Origin: Arthrobacter koreensis
GTDB lineage: Bacteria > Actinomycetota > Actinomycetes > Actinomycetales > Micrococcaceae
Direction of reading: 5' to 3'
Assembly (NCBI RefSeq): GCF_009193255.1
Contig: NZ_WACG01000001.1
Span: 496,001-560,000, forward strand
DNA: 64,000 nucleotides
Shown: positions 1-8,301 of the stretch, piece by piece
Layout of the letters: each line of letters opens with the position of its first letter
Numbering within the stretch: position 1 is the first letter of the stretch
Program-made: the position numbers and the translations under genes
The notes under the pieces: generated by a model
Seen by the model: the letters and a program-made list of their open reading frames with translations, nothing else
What the model was told of the DNA's origin: nothing
Database searches by the model: none

Positions 1-657
1 GATCAACGGCACATCCACCTTCGCGGCCAGCTCCTCGAAGCTGATCCCGTAGGTCTCGCGAACGTGGACACCGTCCTCCTTCAGGAGGAACACCGCTTCA
101 TTAGTGTAAACGCGCGTGACGCAGCCAACGCCAGTGAGCGGGTAGGAGCATTCCTTCACCAGTTTGCTGACGCCTTCGCGGGTGAACAGGGACATCATCA
201 CGTAGACGTCCTTGGCGCCGGTGGCCAGGTCCATGGCACCGCCGACGGCGGGAATCGCATCGGGTGCGCCGGTGTGCCAGTTCGCCAGGTCCCCGCTGGC
301 GGAAACCTGGAAGGCGCCCAGCACGCAGACGTCCAGATGCCCGCCGCGCATGATGGCGAACGAGTCGGCGTGGTGGAAGTACGATGCACCCGGCAGTTCC
401 GTGACGGGGATCTTGCCGGCATTGATCAGGTCACCGTCAATCTGGTTCCCCTGCGCCTCAGGGCCCATGCCGAGCATGCCGTTTTCGGTGTGCAGCGTGA
501 CGTGCTGCTCAGGCTTGAGGTAGTTGGAGACCAGCGTCGGCTGCCCAATGCCCAGGTTGACGAAGGAACCGGGTGCGATGTCCCGGGCCACGAGTTCTGC
601 CAGGGAGTTCCGGTCCAGTTTTTCGCTCACGGTGGTGTTCACTGCCTTCTCGCTCAT
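1..657 (-). CDS. pcaJ: 3-oxoadipate CoA-transferase subunit B (3' end cut by window edge)
   Basis: Beta subunit of succinyl-CoA:3-oxoadipate CoA-transferase, which with PcaI activates 3-oxoadipate to its CoA ester in the cytoplasm. Reading from the ATG at 657 gives 219 open codons to the window edge, so nearly the whole usual length of about 215-220 residues is present but no stop is seen. The class I CoA-transferase motif TENGMLG carries the expected catalytic glutamate at about residue 58. The start overlaps the pcaI stop by 4 nt (ATGA), implying translational coupling. Identification is firm from the motif and from its position as last gene of the pca cluster. Confidence 0.93.
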   Translation of the reverse strand, partial: MSEKAVNTTVSEKLDRNSLAELVARDIAPGSFVNLGIGQPTLVSNYLKPEQHVTLHTENGMLGMGPEAQGNQIDGDLINAGKIPVTELPGASYFHHADSFAIMRGGHLDVCVLGAFQVSASGDLANWHTGAPDAIPAVGGAMDLATGAKDVYVMMSLFTREGVSKLVKECSYPLTGVGCVTRVYTNEAVFLLKEDGVHVRETYGISFEELAAKVDVPLI

Positions 658-1337
658 GCTGCTGCCGGTTCTTTCTCGCGGGTTACCTGCACCAGGGTGT
701 TGACGTAGATCCCGGGGGTCACGACGATTTCCGGATCGATGCCGCCAACCTCGACGATGTCGCGGACCTGGACAATCGCGTTCTTCGCGGCCGCAGCCAT
801 GATCGGCCCAAAGTTCCGGGCGGTCTTGCGGTAGACCAGATTTCCTGCCCGGTCCGCCTTCAGCGCTTTCACGAGCGCGAAGTCTGCGTGCAGCGGGGTT
901 TCGAAGACGTAGCCGCGGCCGTCGATCATGCGGGTTTCCTTGCCTTCCGCCAGCGGGGTGCCGTAGGCGGTGGGGGTGAAGAATCCACCAATGCCGGCGC
1001 CTGCGGCGCGGATACGCTCAGCCAGGTTGCCCTGCGGAACCAGTTCTAGTTCGATCTCCCCGGCCCGGAACTTCGCATCGAAAATCTGGGAATCGGACTG
1101 GCGGGGGAAGGAGCAGACAATCTTCCGGACGCGGCCGGCGCCGATCAGCGCCGCGAGCCCTTCTTCACCGTTGCCCGCATTGTTGTTCACGACCGTGAGG
1201 TCCTTTGCGCCCTGGCGCAAAAGTGCCTCGATCAGCTCGACCGGCTGCCCGGCCTTGCCGAAACCGCCGATCATCACGGTTGCTCCGTCATGGATCGGCG
1301 CGACGGCTTCGTCGACGTCCTGCAGAATGTTCAGCAC
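654..1337 (-). CDS. pcaI: 3-oxoadipate CoA-transferase subunit A
   Basis: Alpha subunit (227 aa) of the 3-oxoadipate CoA-transferase. The glycine-rich CoA-binding segment GGFGKAGQP lies at about residues 24-32, as in family I CoA-transferase A subunits, and the length is normal. It starts 15 nt below the pcaF stop and overlaps pcaJ by 4 nt, so pcaF, pcaI and pcaJ look like one transcription unit carrying the last two steps of protocatechuate catabolism. Confidence 0.95.
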   Translation of the reverse strand: MLNILQDVDEAVAPIHDGATVMIGGFGKAGQPVELIEALLRQGAKDLTVVNNNAGNGEEGLAALIGAGRVRKIVCSFPRQSDSQIFDAKFRAGEIELELVPQGNLAERIRAAGAGIGGFFTPTAYGTPLAEGKETRMIDGRGYVFETPLHADFALVKALKADRAGNLVYRKTARNFGPIMAAAAKNAIVQVRDIVEVGGIDPEIVVTPGIYVNTLVQVTREKEPAAA

Positions 1338-1352
1338 GGTTCTCCTCGGGAG

Positions 1353-2555
1353 CTAGGCTTTGGTGTTTTCGAGTACGACGGCGAGTCCCTGCCCGACGCC
1401 GATGCAGATGGCGGCAACGCCCCACCGTTCACCGGTGGCTTCGAGCCGGCGGGCCAGGGTGCCCAGGATCCGGGTGCCCGAGGCACCCAGCGGGTGTCCG
1501 ATGGATACTGCGCCGCCCCAGGCGTTAACGATCGAGGGGTCGATGTCCCAGGCGTCGAGGCAGGCCAGGGACTGTGCGGCGAAGGCTTCATTGAGTTCAA
1601 CGGCGCCAACCTCGCTCCAGGAGATCCCGGCCCGCTTGAGCGCGGTGTTCGCGGCTTCGACCGGCGCGTACCCGAAGAACTGCGGTTCGTTGGCCGCGGC
1701 GCCGCGTCCGGCGATGCGGGCCAGGGGTTCCAGGCCAAGGATCCCGGCAGCCGCTTCGCTGCCCAGCCAGGCTGCGGAGGCGCCGTCGTTCAGCGGGGAC
1801 GCGTTGCCCGCCGTGACGGTGCCGCCGGCCGGGGAATCGGAGACCGGCCGGAAGACGGTCTTCAGCGTAGCGAGCTTCTCCACGGTTGAACCCGCCCGGA
1901 TGCTCTCGTCACGGGCCAGCTCAACGCCGTCGACCGCAACGGTCAGGTTGTCATAGTGCCCCTCGTCCCAGGCGCGTGCAGCCTGCTCATGGGATCTGGC
2001 CGCGAACTCGTCCTGGCGCTCACGGCTGATGCCGTGCTTCTCGCGCAGCTGTTCGGTGGCCTCGCCCAGCGAGACCGTCCATTCTTTGGGCATCTGCGGG
2101 TTGACCAGGCGCCACCCCAGGGTGGTGGAGGCCAGCGTCTGGTCACCGGCCGGGAACGGCTTGTCATTCTTGGGCAGTACCCAGGGGGCGCGGCTCATGG
2201 ATTCGGCTCCGCCCACCAGCATGAGGTCTGCCTCACCGGTGTTGATCTGCCGGGAGGCGATCATGGCGGCGTCCAGGGAGGAACCGCAGAGCCGGTTCAC
2301 GGTGGTTCCGGGGATTGAAACCGGCAGGCCTGCAAGCAGCGTGGCCATGCGCGCCACATTGCGGTTTTCCTCGCCGGCACCGTTGGCGTTGCCGAAGACC
2401 ACTTCGTCGATTCGTCCAGGATCGAGTTCGGGCGCGCGGGCCACGGAGGCCCGGATCACCTGTGCGGCAAGGTCGTCCGGCCGAACCCCCGCAAGGGCTC
2501 CCCCGAATCGTCCGAACGGGGTTCGGACTGCGTCGTAAATGTAGGCCTGGTTCAC
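1353..2555 (-). CDS. pcaF: 3-oxoadipyl-CoA thiolase
   Basis: Thiolase that cleaves 3-oxoadipyl-CoA to succinyl-CoA and acetyl-CoA, the final step of the beta-ketoadipate pathway. From the GTG at 2555 it is 400 aa, the usual PcaF length. AAAGGAG sits 5 nt before that GTG, so the longer frame from 2582 is not preferred. Acyl-accepting Cys is at about residue 90 (NRLCGSS), and the catalytic pair is His in GHPLGASG (about 354) and Cys in CIGVGQG (about 384). It is more similar in context to PcaF than to a general acetyl-CoA thiolase because pcaIJ follow directly. A candidate operator lies about 80 nt upstream. Confidence 0.93.
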   Translation of the reverse strand: MNQAYIYDAVRTPFGRFGGALAGVRPDDLAAQVIRASVARAPELDPGRIDEVVFGNANGAGEENRNVARMATLLAGLPVSIPGTTVNRLCGSSLDAAMIASRQINTGEADLMLVGGAESMSRAPWVLPKNDKPFPAGDQTLASTTLGWRLVNPQMPKEWTVSLGEATEQLREKHGISRERQDEFAARSHEQAARAWDEGHYDNLTVAVDGVELARDESIRAGSTVEKLATLKTVFRPVSDSPAGGTVTAGNASPLNDGASAAWLGSEAAAGILGLEPLARIAGRGAAANEPQFFGYAPVEAANTALKRAGISWSEVGAVELNEAFAAQSLACLDAWDIDPSIVNAWGGAVSIGHPLGASGTRILGTLARRLEATGERWGVAAICIGVGQGLAVVLENTKA

Positions 2556-2635
2556 CGTGGCTCCTTTGGCTGGTTGCGGCACTTGTACTCGCGGATCGCA
2601 TCCACCCCCGGGGCGCCGCTAGTGCTCGATCCAGT

Positions 2636-2650
2636 GTTCAATCTGCGAAC
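2636..2650. promoter_or_regulatory. GTTC-N7-GAAC palindrome upstream of pcaFIJ
   Basis: GTTC and GAAC flank 7 bases, extended by one matching base on each side (TGTTC...GAACA). It lies in the 143-nt gap between pcaC and pcaF, about 80 nt before the pcaF start. The same half-sites and spacing occur before pcaH at 6882. This suggests a shared operator, perhaps for the IclR-type protein at 8302-9096. Inference from two sites only. Confidence 0.45.
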
Positions 2651-2698
2651 ATACGTACAAGATGCGAATTTATCCGAGTTTGGCGTTTTGTGCCAGCC

Positions 2699-3109
2699 TT
2701 AGTTCTCGGCAGCGTCCAGTTCAGCGAAGACGTTCTGGGCCACCTTGAAGGCAGAGTTGGCGGAAGGAACACTGCAGTAGATGGCGGACTGCAGGAAGAT
2801 TTCCTTGATCTCATCCCTCGACAGACCGTTCCGCAGCGCCGCGCGGACGTGCATCGCCAGTTCCTCGAGGTGGCCGTGTGCAATCAGGGCCGTCAGCGTG
2901 ATGGCGCTGCGCATTGTGCGGTCCAGGCCCGGGCGGGTCCAGATGGTTCCCCACGCATAGCGGGTAATCATGTCCTGGAAGTCGGTGGTAAACCCGTCCT
3001 TGGCCGCATTGGCGCGGTCCACGTGGGCGTCACCGAGGACCTCGCGGCGCACCGCCATGCCCTCGTCATAGATTTCCTGCTGGGTCTTGGCGCTGTGCTC
3101 TTCAATCAC
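2699..3109 (-). CDS. pcaC: 4-carboxymuconolactone decarboxylase
   Basis: Decarboxylates 4-carboxymuconolactone to 3-oxoadipate enol-lactone. The GTG at 3109 gives 136 aa, matching stand-alone PcaC proteins. The frame stays open upstream to 3250, but that part overlaps pcaD out of frame and has no family resemblance. The core carries the carboxymuconolactone decarboxylase fold pattern, with the segment LTALIAHGHLEELAMHV followed by EIKEIFLQSAIYC. The Shine-Dalgarno before this GTG is weak, so the exact start is uncertain. pcaC is a separate gene here, unlike the fused pcaL (pcaD-pcaC) of Rhodococcus and Streptomyces. Confidence 0.9.
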   Translation of the reverse strand: MIEEHSAKTQQEIYDEGMAVRREVLGDAHVDRANAAKDGFTTDFQDMITRYAWGTIWTRPGLDRTMRSAITLTALIAHGHLEELAMHVRAALRNGLSRDEIKEIFLQSAIYCSVPSANSAFKVAQNVFAELDAAEN

Positions 3110-3170
3110 TGTGATGCCTGTTCTCTGGACTTCCGGGGTGTTTCGGGAGGTGTAGCTGTGCTGGCGCGGA

Positions 3171-3971
3171 TTACTTCGCCGCGCGGAAGAAGCTGCCGAG
3201 CAGTTCCGCGGTAACGGCCGGCTGCTCGGCCGGCACCAGGTGAGCGGCATCGGGCACGACGGCGGAGCGCCCGGCGGGCACGCCGTCGGCGATCAGCTCG
3301 GCAAAGGAGGCGGGAGTCACCACGTCTTGGGCGCCGGCGACGGCCAGCACGGGGACCTGGATCTCGGCCAGGCGGTTCCGGACGTCAAAGGCTGCCAGGG
3401 CCTGGCAGCAGAAAGCATAGGAGAACCGGTCGGCGTCCTGGAGCGAGTGAAGCAGCGCCGCAGAGGCGCCCTTCTCACGTTCGATGAACCCTTCGGCAAA
3501 CCAGCGCTGGGCCGAGCCGATGAGCACCGCGGGCGTGCCCTGGTTCCGGACCGTCTCAGCCCGGGTTTCCCAGCCTTCAGCGTCACCAATCTTTGCTCCG
3601 GAGCAGAGGATCGCCAGCGAGGTGAAGGCCTTGGGGAAATCGAGTCCCAGCTGGAGGCCCACCGCGCCGCCCAGGGAGACTCCGGCGTAGTGAACGTCCT
3701 GCGAAGGCGAAATGTCGCCAGCCGCGACGGCGTCCTGCACCAGCTGGTGCACGGCGGCGGCCAGTTCCCCCATGGAGAAAGCCTCAGCAGCGGCGGGGCT
3801 GTTACCGTGCCCGGGCAGGTCCCAGGCAAGAACGGTGAAACCGTCCAGGAGGGCCGCCGTGCTGGCCCACAGTGCGGTACCGGAGGTGCCCAGCGATGGT
3901 CCTGCGATCAGCACCGGGGCTGATGGGCCGGCGTTGGAGAGCTGGGTTGCTTTGATCTGCGGGACGCTCAC
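3171..3971 (-). CDS. pcaD: 3-oxoadipate enol-lactonase
   Basis: Alpha/beta hydrolase of 266 aa that opens 3-oxoadipate enol-lactone to 3-oxoadipate. The nucleophile elbow GVSLGG places Ser at about residue 99. Asp in GAQDVVTP (about 216) and His in DAAHLVP (about 244) complete the triad. The 5' end overlaps the pcaB stop by 4 nt (3968-3971), so translation is probably coupled. PcaC follows after a 61-nt gap as its own gene. Confidence 0.93.
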   Translation of the reverse strand: MSVPQIKATQLSNAGPSAPVLIAGPSLGTSGTALWASTAALLDGFTVLAWDLPGHGNSPAAAEAFSMGELAAAVHQLVQDAVAAGDISPSQDVHYAGVSLGGAVGLQLGLDFPKAFTSLAILCSGAKIGDAEGWETRAETVRNQGTPAVLIGSAQRWFAEGFIEREKGASAALLHSLQDADRFSYAFCCQALAAFDVRNRLAEIQVPVLAVAGAQDVVTPASFAELIADGVPAGRSAVVPDAAHLVPAEQPAVTAELLGSFFRAAK

Positions 3972-5365
3972 GCGTTTTTCCTTCCGGGGTAAGCCGAGAT
4001 GATTCGTTCAATCAGGGCCCTGGACTGGCCGATGTAGTTCGCGGGATTCAGCAAGTCCGCGATGTCCGCGTCGCTGAGGGCCTGTGCCGGCACCGCGTCG
4101 CGCAGCAGGGCGGGGAAGTCTTCGCCGGCCAGTGAACGCGCGACGAGTTCCTGGACCCGCCTTTTTCCCTGTCCGGGGGTGCCGCCGTCCAGGAGTGGCG
4201 CCACACGTGCCATGACCTTTTCGCTGACCACCAGCGGGCCGGCTGCCGTGAGGTTCCGCGCGACCGCAGCGGTATGGACCTGGAGTCCGGCGGAGAGTTC
4301 GGCAAGTTTCACAGCCGCTCCCCCGGCAAGGCGCAGCAGCTGGCGCAGGGCCTGCCACTCAACGTGCCAGGATCCGCCCGGACGTTCGTCGTCGGCGGCA
4401 CCGGCAGCCGCCTGCAGCATGGCGGTGTACCCGGGTGCGGCCAGTGCTGCGCTGCGGATCAGCACGGAGAGGACGGGGTTCTGCTTCTGCGGCATGGCGG
4501 AGGATCCGCCGCGGCCGGCTTCCCGCGGTTCGCTGACCTCGCCGATTTCGGGCCTGCTCAGAAGCAGGACGTCGTTGGAAACCTTCCCGGCCGCTGCCAG
4601 CAGGTCTGCAAGTGCGCCGCCCAGCGCCGTGACCGGCAGGCGGTTGGTCTGCCACGGCGCAACCGGATCCGCGAGTCCCAGGCGGGCAGCGAGATCCGCG
4701 GAGAGTTCCAGCGGCGTTGAGGTTGATCCTTCAGCTGCCGTGGTGAGCGCTGCCATGGTGCCGGAGGCGCCGCCCCACTGCAGGGGCAGGGCAGCCGCGG
4801 CGGCTTCCAGGGCGGCAGTGGCCTGTCCGATGCCGTGCAGCCACTGGGCTGCCTTCAGCCCGAAGGTGGAGGGAAGCGAATGCTGGGTGAGAGTGCGGGC
4901 CACGCTCAGGGTATCCGCGTGCTCCCGGGCAAGGCCTGCCAGCGCGGCCTGGGCCCGGTAGGCGTCCGCGAGGATTGTTTCCAGGGCACGCGAAGCCATC
5001 AGCATGAGTGCCGAATCAAGAATGTCCTGGCTGGTGGTGGCCCTGTGGATCGGACCGGCGGCGTCAGGAGCTTCCTCGCGCACGATTGCCCGGAGGTCGG
5101 CAAGCAGCGGTATCACGGGGTTCCCGCCGCCCTGCGCCCGGGCTGCCAGGTCCGCTATGTCGTAGCGGCTTGCCTGGCAGGCCGGCGCGACGGCGTCGGG
5201 GACGCCCTCCTTGATCAGCCCCGCGGAGGCGAGCACCCGCAGCCACTCGAGTTCGACGTCGAGCATGGCCTGCAGCAGGGCCTGGTCCGAGGTCAGAGCG
5301 GCAGCACGGGTGCCGGCCCATGCCGGCGACAGGAGTCCGTAGTCGGCAGTTTCCGCGAAGCCCAA
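3968..5365 (-). CDS. pcaB: 3-carboxy-cis,cis-muconate cycloisomerase
   Basis: Lactonises 3-carboxy-cis,cis-muconate to 4-carboxymuconolactone. It belongs to the fumarase/aspartase superfamily: the signature GSSAMPQKQNP is at about residues 287-297 and a conserved HRATTSQD block at about 107-114. The 465-aa product is typical of PcaB. It starts 5 nt below the pcaG stop and overlaps pcaD by 4 nt, in the compact order pcaH-pcaG-pcaB-pcaD. Confidence 0.94.
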   Translation of the reverse strand: MGFAETADYGLLSPAWAGTRAAALTSDQALLQAMLDVELEWLRVLASAGLIKEGVPDAVAPACQASRYDIADLAARAQGGGNPVIPLLADLRAIVREEAPDAAGPIHRATTSQDILDSALMLMASRALETILADAYRAQAALAGLAREHADTLSVARTLTQHSLPSTFGLKAAQWLHGIGQATAALEAAAAALPLQWGGASGTMAALTTAAEGSTSTPLELSADLAARLGLADPVAPWQTNRLPVTALGGALADLLAAAGKVSNDVLLLSRPEIGEVSEPREAGRGGSSAMPQKQNPVLSVLIRSAALAAPGYTAMLQAAAGAADDERPGGSWHVEWQALRQLLRLAGGAAVKLAELSAGLQVHTAAVARNLTAAGPLVVSEKVMARVAPLLDGGTPGQGKRRVQELVARSLAGEDFPALLRDAVPAQALSDADIADLLNPANYIGQSRALIERIISAYPGRKNA

Positions 5366-5370
5366 AGGAA

Positions 5371-5934
5371 TTACGCTCCCGGGTAGGCCAGGAAGACGGT
5401 CTCGTCTTCGCCCTGCAGCTTGATGTCCCAGCGGAGTCCGCCGTCGGCTTCGCGGGTAGCGATGAGGGTCCGGCGCCGGTCCTCGGGAAGCGATGAAAGC
5501 AGCGCATCCGCGGCCAGGGCGTCCTGGTCCTCCGGCAGGTACATCCGGGTGTGGAGCTTGTTCAGCAGCCCGCGGGCAAAGATGACCACGGAAATGAACG
5601 GCGCGGAGCCTTCTTCCGTCGGTCCGGGGTTCACCGTGGTGAAGGTGTAGTTGCCGGCGTTGTCCACCGGCACCCGTCCCCAGCCGGTGAAGGTGTAGCC
5701 GTCGCGGACCAGCGAACCCGTCTTTTGCGGGATGTTGCCTTCGGCGTCTGCCTGCCAGATTTCAAGCAGTGCATCGGGAATCGGATCGCCGGCGCCGTCG
5801 CGCACGGTTCCCTGCAGCCGGATGGCTCCGGGCAGGCCCGGGGCGAGAAGCTCCCCGCCCTTTTCGAAGGGAAGCGCGTAACCGTAGAAGGGGCCGATTG
5901 TCTGGCCCGGAGTGGCCGTGAGTTTCTCGCTCAT
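5371..5934 (-). CDS. pcaG: protocatechuate 3,4-dioxygenase alpha subunit
   Basis: Non-iron-binding alpha subunit (187 aa from the ATG at 5934) of the intradiol dioxygenase that cleaves protocatechuate. The N-terminal pattern QTIGPFYGYALPF and the LEIWQADAEGNI block are typical of intradiol dioxygenases. The start codon overlaps the pcaH stop by one base (TAATG), consistent with equimolar synthesis of the two subunits. A longer reading from 6012 would lie inside pcaH and is not supported. Confidence 0.94.
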   Translation of the reverse strand: MSEKLTATPGQTIGPFYGYALPFEKGGELLAPGLPGAIRLQGTVRDGAGDPIPDALLEIWQADAEGNIPQKTGSLVRDGYTFTGWGRVPVDNAGNYTFTTVNPGPTEEGSAPFISVVIFARGLLNKLHTRMYLPEDQDALAADALLSSLPEDRRRTLIATREADGGLRWDIKLQGEDETVFLAYPGA

Positions 5935-6776
5935 TACTCTGCGTCCTCTTCTTCCATCCAGGTGCGGTTGCTGCCGGTCAGCACGATGTCCCAGTTGTAG
6001 CCGGTGGCCCATTCGTGCGAGGTGATGTTGTGATCGTAGGTGGCGACGAGGCGGTCGCGCGCCTTCTGATCGGTAATGGACTGGTAGATCGGATCCAGGG
6101 CAAACAGGGGATCACCCGGGAAGTACATCTGGGTGATCATGCGCTGGGTGAAGTCCGTCCCGAAGAGGGAGAAGTGGATATGCGCCGGGCGCCAGGCATT
6201 GAAGTGGTTCTTCCACGGGTAGGGCCCCGGCTTGATCGTGAGGAACTCATAGGAACCGTCGTCACCGGTGATGGCGCGGCCGACGCCGGTGAAGTTCGGG
6301 TCGATCGGAGCCGGGTGCTGGTCCCGCTTGTGGATGTAGCGGCCGGCGGAGTTGGCCTGCCAGACCTCGATCAGCTGGTTGCGGACCGGACGTCCGTCGC
6401 CGTCGAGCACCCGTCCGCGGACGATGATGCGCTCACCCAGGGGCTCACCGTTGTGCTGGATGGTCAGGTTCGCTTCCAGGGGATGCACATCCTGGTGGCC
6501 GAACGCCGGGGACCAGAGTTCAATGGTCTCGGGGTCCGTGTGGTGCAGGTTCTTGGTGGGGTGGCGCAGCAGCGAGCTGCGGTACGGCCGGAAGTCCACG
6601 CGGGGCTGGGTTTCCTCGGGAGCACCCTCTTCCACGCCCTTCCGGTACGCCTCGTGGATAGTCCGGATCTCTTTGGAGATCTGGTCCTGCGATGCTTCGG
6701 CGGCGTCGAGCCGCTCGACGACGTGGCTGTCCGAGAACAGGTCTTCCGCAAGGGCGGAACCGTTGTCCGTGTCCAT
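5934..6776 (-). CDS. pcaH: protocatechuate 3,4-dioxygenase beta subunit
   Basis: Catalytic, Fe(III)-binding subunit (280 aa) of protocatechuate 3,4-dioxygenase. Iron ligand motifs are visible: Tyr in GRYIH, Tyr in GPYPW and the two His of PAHIHF. The ATG at 6776 follows an AAGAAGGA Shine-Dalgarno. The reading frame continues open to 6989 but has no further credible start and would cover the promoter. It is the first gene of the pcaHGBDC run, with a perfect palindrome about 105-120 nt upstream. Confidence 0.94.
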   Translation of the reverse strand: MDTDNGSALAEDLFSDSHVVERLDAAEASQDQISKEIRTIHEAYRKGVEEGAPEETQPRVDFRPYRSSLLRHPTKNLHHTDPETIELWSPAFGHQDVHPLEANLTIQHNGEPLGERIIVRGRVLDGDGRPVRNQLIEVWQANSAGRYIHKRDQHPAPIDPNFTGVGRAITGDDGSYEFLTIKPGPYPWKNHFNAWRPAHIHFSLFGTDFTQRMITQMYFPGDPLFALDPIYQSITDQKARDRLVATYDHNITSHEWATGYNWDIVLTGSNRTWMEEEDAE

Positions 6777-6881
6777 GGTCCTTCTTCCTGTCAGGGCAGG
6801 ACGCGTCGCTGCGTCCCGCGATGGGTAGGCATCCCGTGGATGGAACCCACAGTACACCTCGTGTTCACTGTTAGTACAGAC

Positions 6882-6896
6882 GTTCACATTGTGAAC
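6882..6896. promoter_or_regulatory. perfect palindrome GTTCACA-T-TGTGAAC before pcaH
   Basis: A 15-bp perfect inverted repeat in the 145-nt gap between pobA and pcaH. Additional GTTCAC half-sites occur just downstream on the plus strand (around 6863). It fits the GTTC-N7-GAAC pattern also present at 2636-2650 before pcaF. A probable regulator-binding site for the pca operon, with the neighbouring IclR-family protein as first candidate. Confidence 0.6.
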
Positions 6897-6921
6897 AGAA
6901 TATGGCGCTGGCGGGACGGAC

Positions 6922-8118
6922 TTAGTGCTCCGGCCAGCCTGTGTAGGCCTCGGCCAGGTAGGCCTGTCCGTGGCGGGAAGAGACAACACCGTTCAGCTCG
7001 CCCAGGGCACGCTTGCGTTCGAAGTCGGTTGCGTCGGGCCGGGTGTGCAGCATGGACGTCATCCAATAGGAGAAGTTCTGCGCGCGCCAGACGCGCTTGA
7101 GCGCCTTGTCGCTGTAGCCGTCAAGCAGGTCCGCGGACTTCGTGGCATAGAAGGAATCGATTGCCTCGAACAGTACCTTGACGTCCGCCAGGGCCAGGTT
7201 CAGGCCCTTGGCACCGGTGGGCGGAACCGTGTGTCCGGCGTCGCCGGCCAGGAACATGTTGCCGTAGCGCAGCGGTTCGCAGACGTAGGAGCGGAACTTC
7301 AGGACTGTCTTTTCGAAGATCGGACCGCGCTTGAGCTGGAAGCCGTCCGGGCCGTCGACGCGGCGCTGAAGTTCGTTCCAGATCTGCTCGTCACCCCAGG
7401 CATCCGCATCCTCATTGGGATCGCACTGGAAGTACATGCGCTGCACGTTGTCGTTTCGCTGGCTGATCAGGGCAAAACCGTGCTCGGAGTTGGCGTAGAT
7501 CAGCTCGGGCGCACTGGGCGGCGCCTCCGTGAGGATGCCAAACCAGGCGAACGGGTACTCAATGAAGTTGTCCGTGCGCAGCTCCTTGGGAATGGAGCGC
7601 TTGCAGATGCCCTGCGAGCCGTCGGCGCCAACCAGGATGTCGCAGTGGATTTCAAAGTCCGTGCCGTCTGCATCGGTAAAGCGGATCTTGGGAACCGCCG
7701 TCGTCTGGTCCAGCACCTCGGTATTGGATACTGCGTAGCGGACGTCGCCGTTGTCCCGTTCGCGGGCGGCAGCCAGATCAACGAAGACCTCGTTCTGCGG
7801 GTAGAGCCAGACCGACTCCCCCACCAGTTCCTCGAAATCGATCCGGTGGCTTTCGCCGCCGAAACGGAGGTCGATTCCGTCATGCTTGTAGCCGTCGGTC
7901 AGCACACGGTCGCTGACGCCGCCCTCGGTGAGCATCCGGACGCTGCCGTGCTCCAGGATCCCGGCGCGGTGGGTGGTACGGATGGTTTCGTGATCGCGCT
8001 TTTCCACCACGATGCTCTCGATGCCTGACTTGGCCAGCATGTGGGAGAGCATCAGGCCTGCAGGCCCGCCTCCAACAATGCCGACTTTGGTCTTCAGGAC
8101 GGTGCGGGCTGCAGCCAA
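6922..8118 (-). CDS. pobA: 4-hydroxybenzoate 3-monooxygenase
   Basis: Flavoprotein hydroxylase converting 4-hydroxybenzoate to protocatechuate with NAD(P)H and O2, feeding the pca operon below it. The TTG at 8118 is preceded by AAGGAG with 7-nt spacing and gives 398 aa, close to the usual 394. FAD motifs are the N-terminal GIVGGGPAGL (about residues 13-22) and the GDAGHTVPPTGAKGLNLA block in the C-terminal half. The frame is open further upstream to 8235, but that part crosses the promoter and a hairpin repeat. Confidence 0.94.
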   Translation of the reverse strand: MAAARTVLKTKVGIVGGGPAGLMLSHMLAKSGIESIVVEKRDHETIRTTHRAGILEHGSVRMLTEGGVSDRVLTDGYKHDGIDLRFGGESHRIDFEELVGESVWLYPQNEVFVDLAAARERDNGDVRYAVSNTEVLDQTTAVPKIRFTDADGTDFEIHCDILVGADGSQGICKRSIPKELRTDNFIEYPFAWFGILTEAPPSAPELIYANSEHGFALISQRNDNVQRMYFQCDPNEDADAWGDEQIWNELQRRVDGPDGFQLKRGPIFEKTVLKFRSYVCEPLRYGNMFLAGDAGHTVPPTGAKGLNLALADVKVLFEAIDSFYATKSADLLDGYSDKALKRVWRAQNFSYWMTSMLHTRPDATDFERKRALGELNGVVSSRHGQAYLAEAYTGWPEH

Positions 8119-8208
8119 TGCAGGACTCCTTCGGGGACAGGCGGGAAGAACCGGGGTTGGAACCCCCTCTCCCAGTGTGAGGACCAGCACACCTCTGCCG
8201 CGAGCCGA

Positions 8209-8225
8209 TTCCCATTCAATGGAAA
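8209..8225. promoter_or_regulatory. imperfect palindrome upstream of pobA
   Basis: TTCCCATT-C-AATGGAAA, 7 of 8 arm positions paired, lies about 90 nt before the pobA start and just outside the hairpin element at 8231. AT-rich TTCC/GGAA palindromes are known for IclR-family operators, and an IclR gene lies directly upstream, so this is a candidate operator for pobA. Sequence evidence only. Confidence 0.35.
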
Positions 8226-8230
8226 TCTTC

Positions 8231-8296
8231 CCCATCGAGATGGCAGAAACTGCCCTTATGGACGCTCATAAGAGCTTTTTCTGCCATCTCGATGGG
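8231..8296. repeat. long hairpin repeat, copy 1 of a conserved-stem family
   Basis: Perfect 19-bp inverted arms (8231-8249 and 8278-8296), an inner CTTATG/CATAAG stem and a 5x5 internal loop. It begins 5 nt beyond the iclR stop codon. The arm contains CGAGATGGCAGAAACTGCC, differing at one base from the stem of the hairpin at 41282-41337, which lies behind ferritin. A shared stem sequence is unusual for ordinary terminators. No T-run follows on either strand. Role as a 3'-end/terminator structure or a REP-like element is inferred. Confidence 0.75.
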
Positions 8297-8301
8297 CGGG
8301 G

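Noticed and set aside
2556-2582. Start of pcaF at GTG 2582
   Set aside because: AAAGGAG lies between this codon and GTG 2555, and the shorter product has the normal family length.
6777-6989. N-terminal extension of PcaH
   Set aside because: The frame is open, but the ATG at 6776 has the Shine-Dalgarno and the region contains the palindromic operator.
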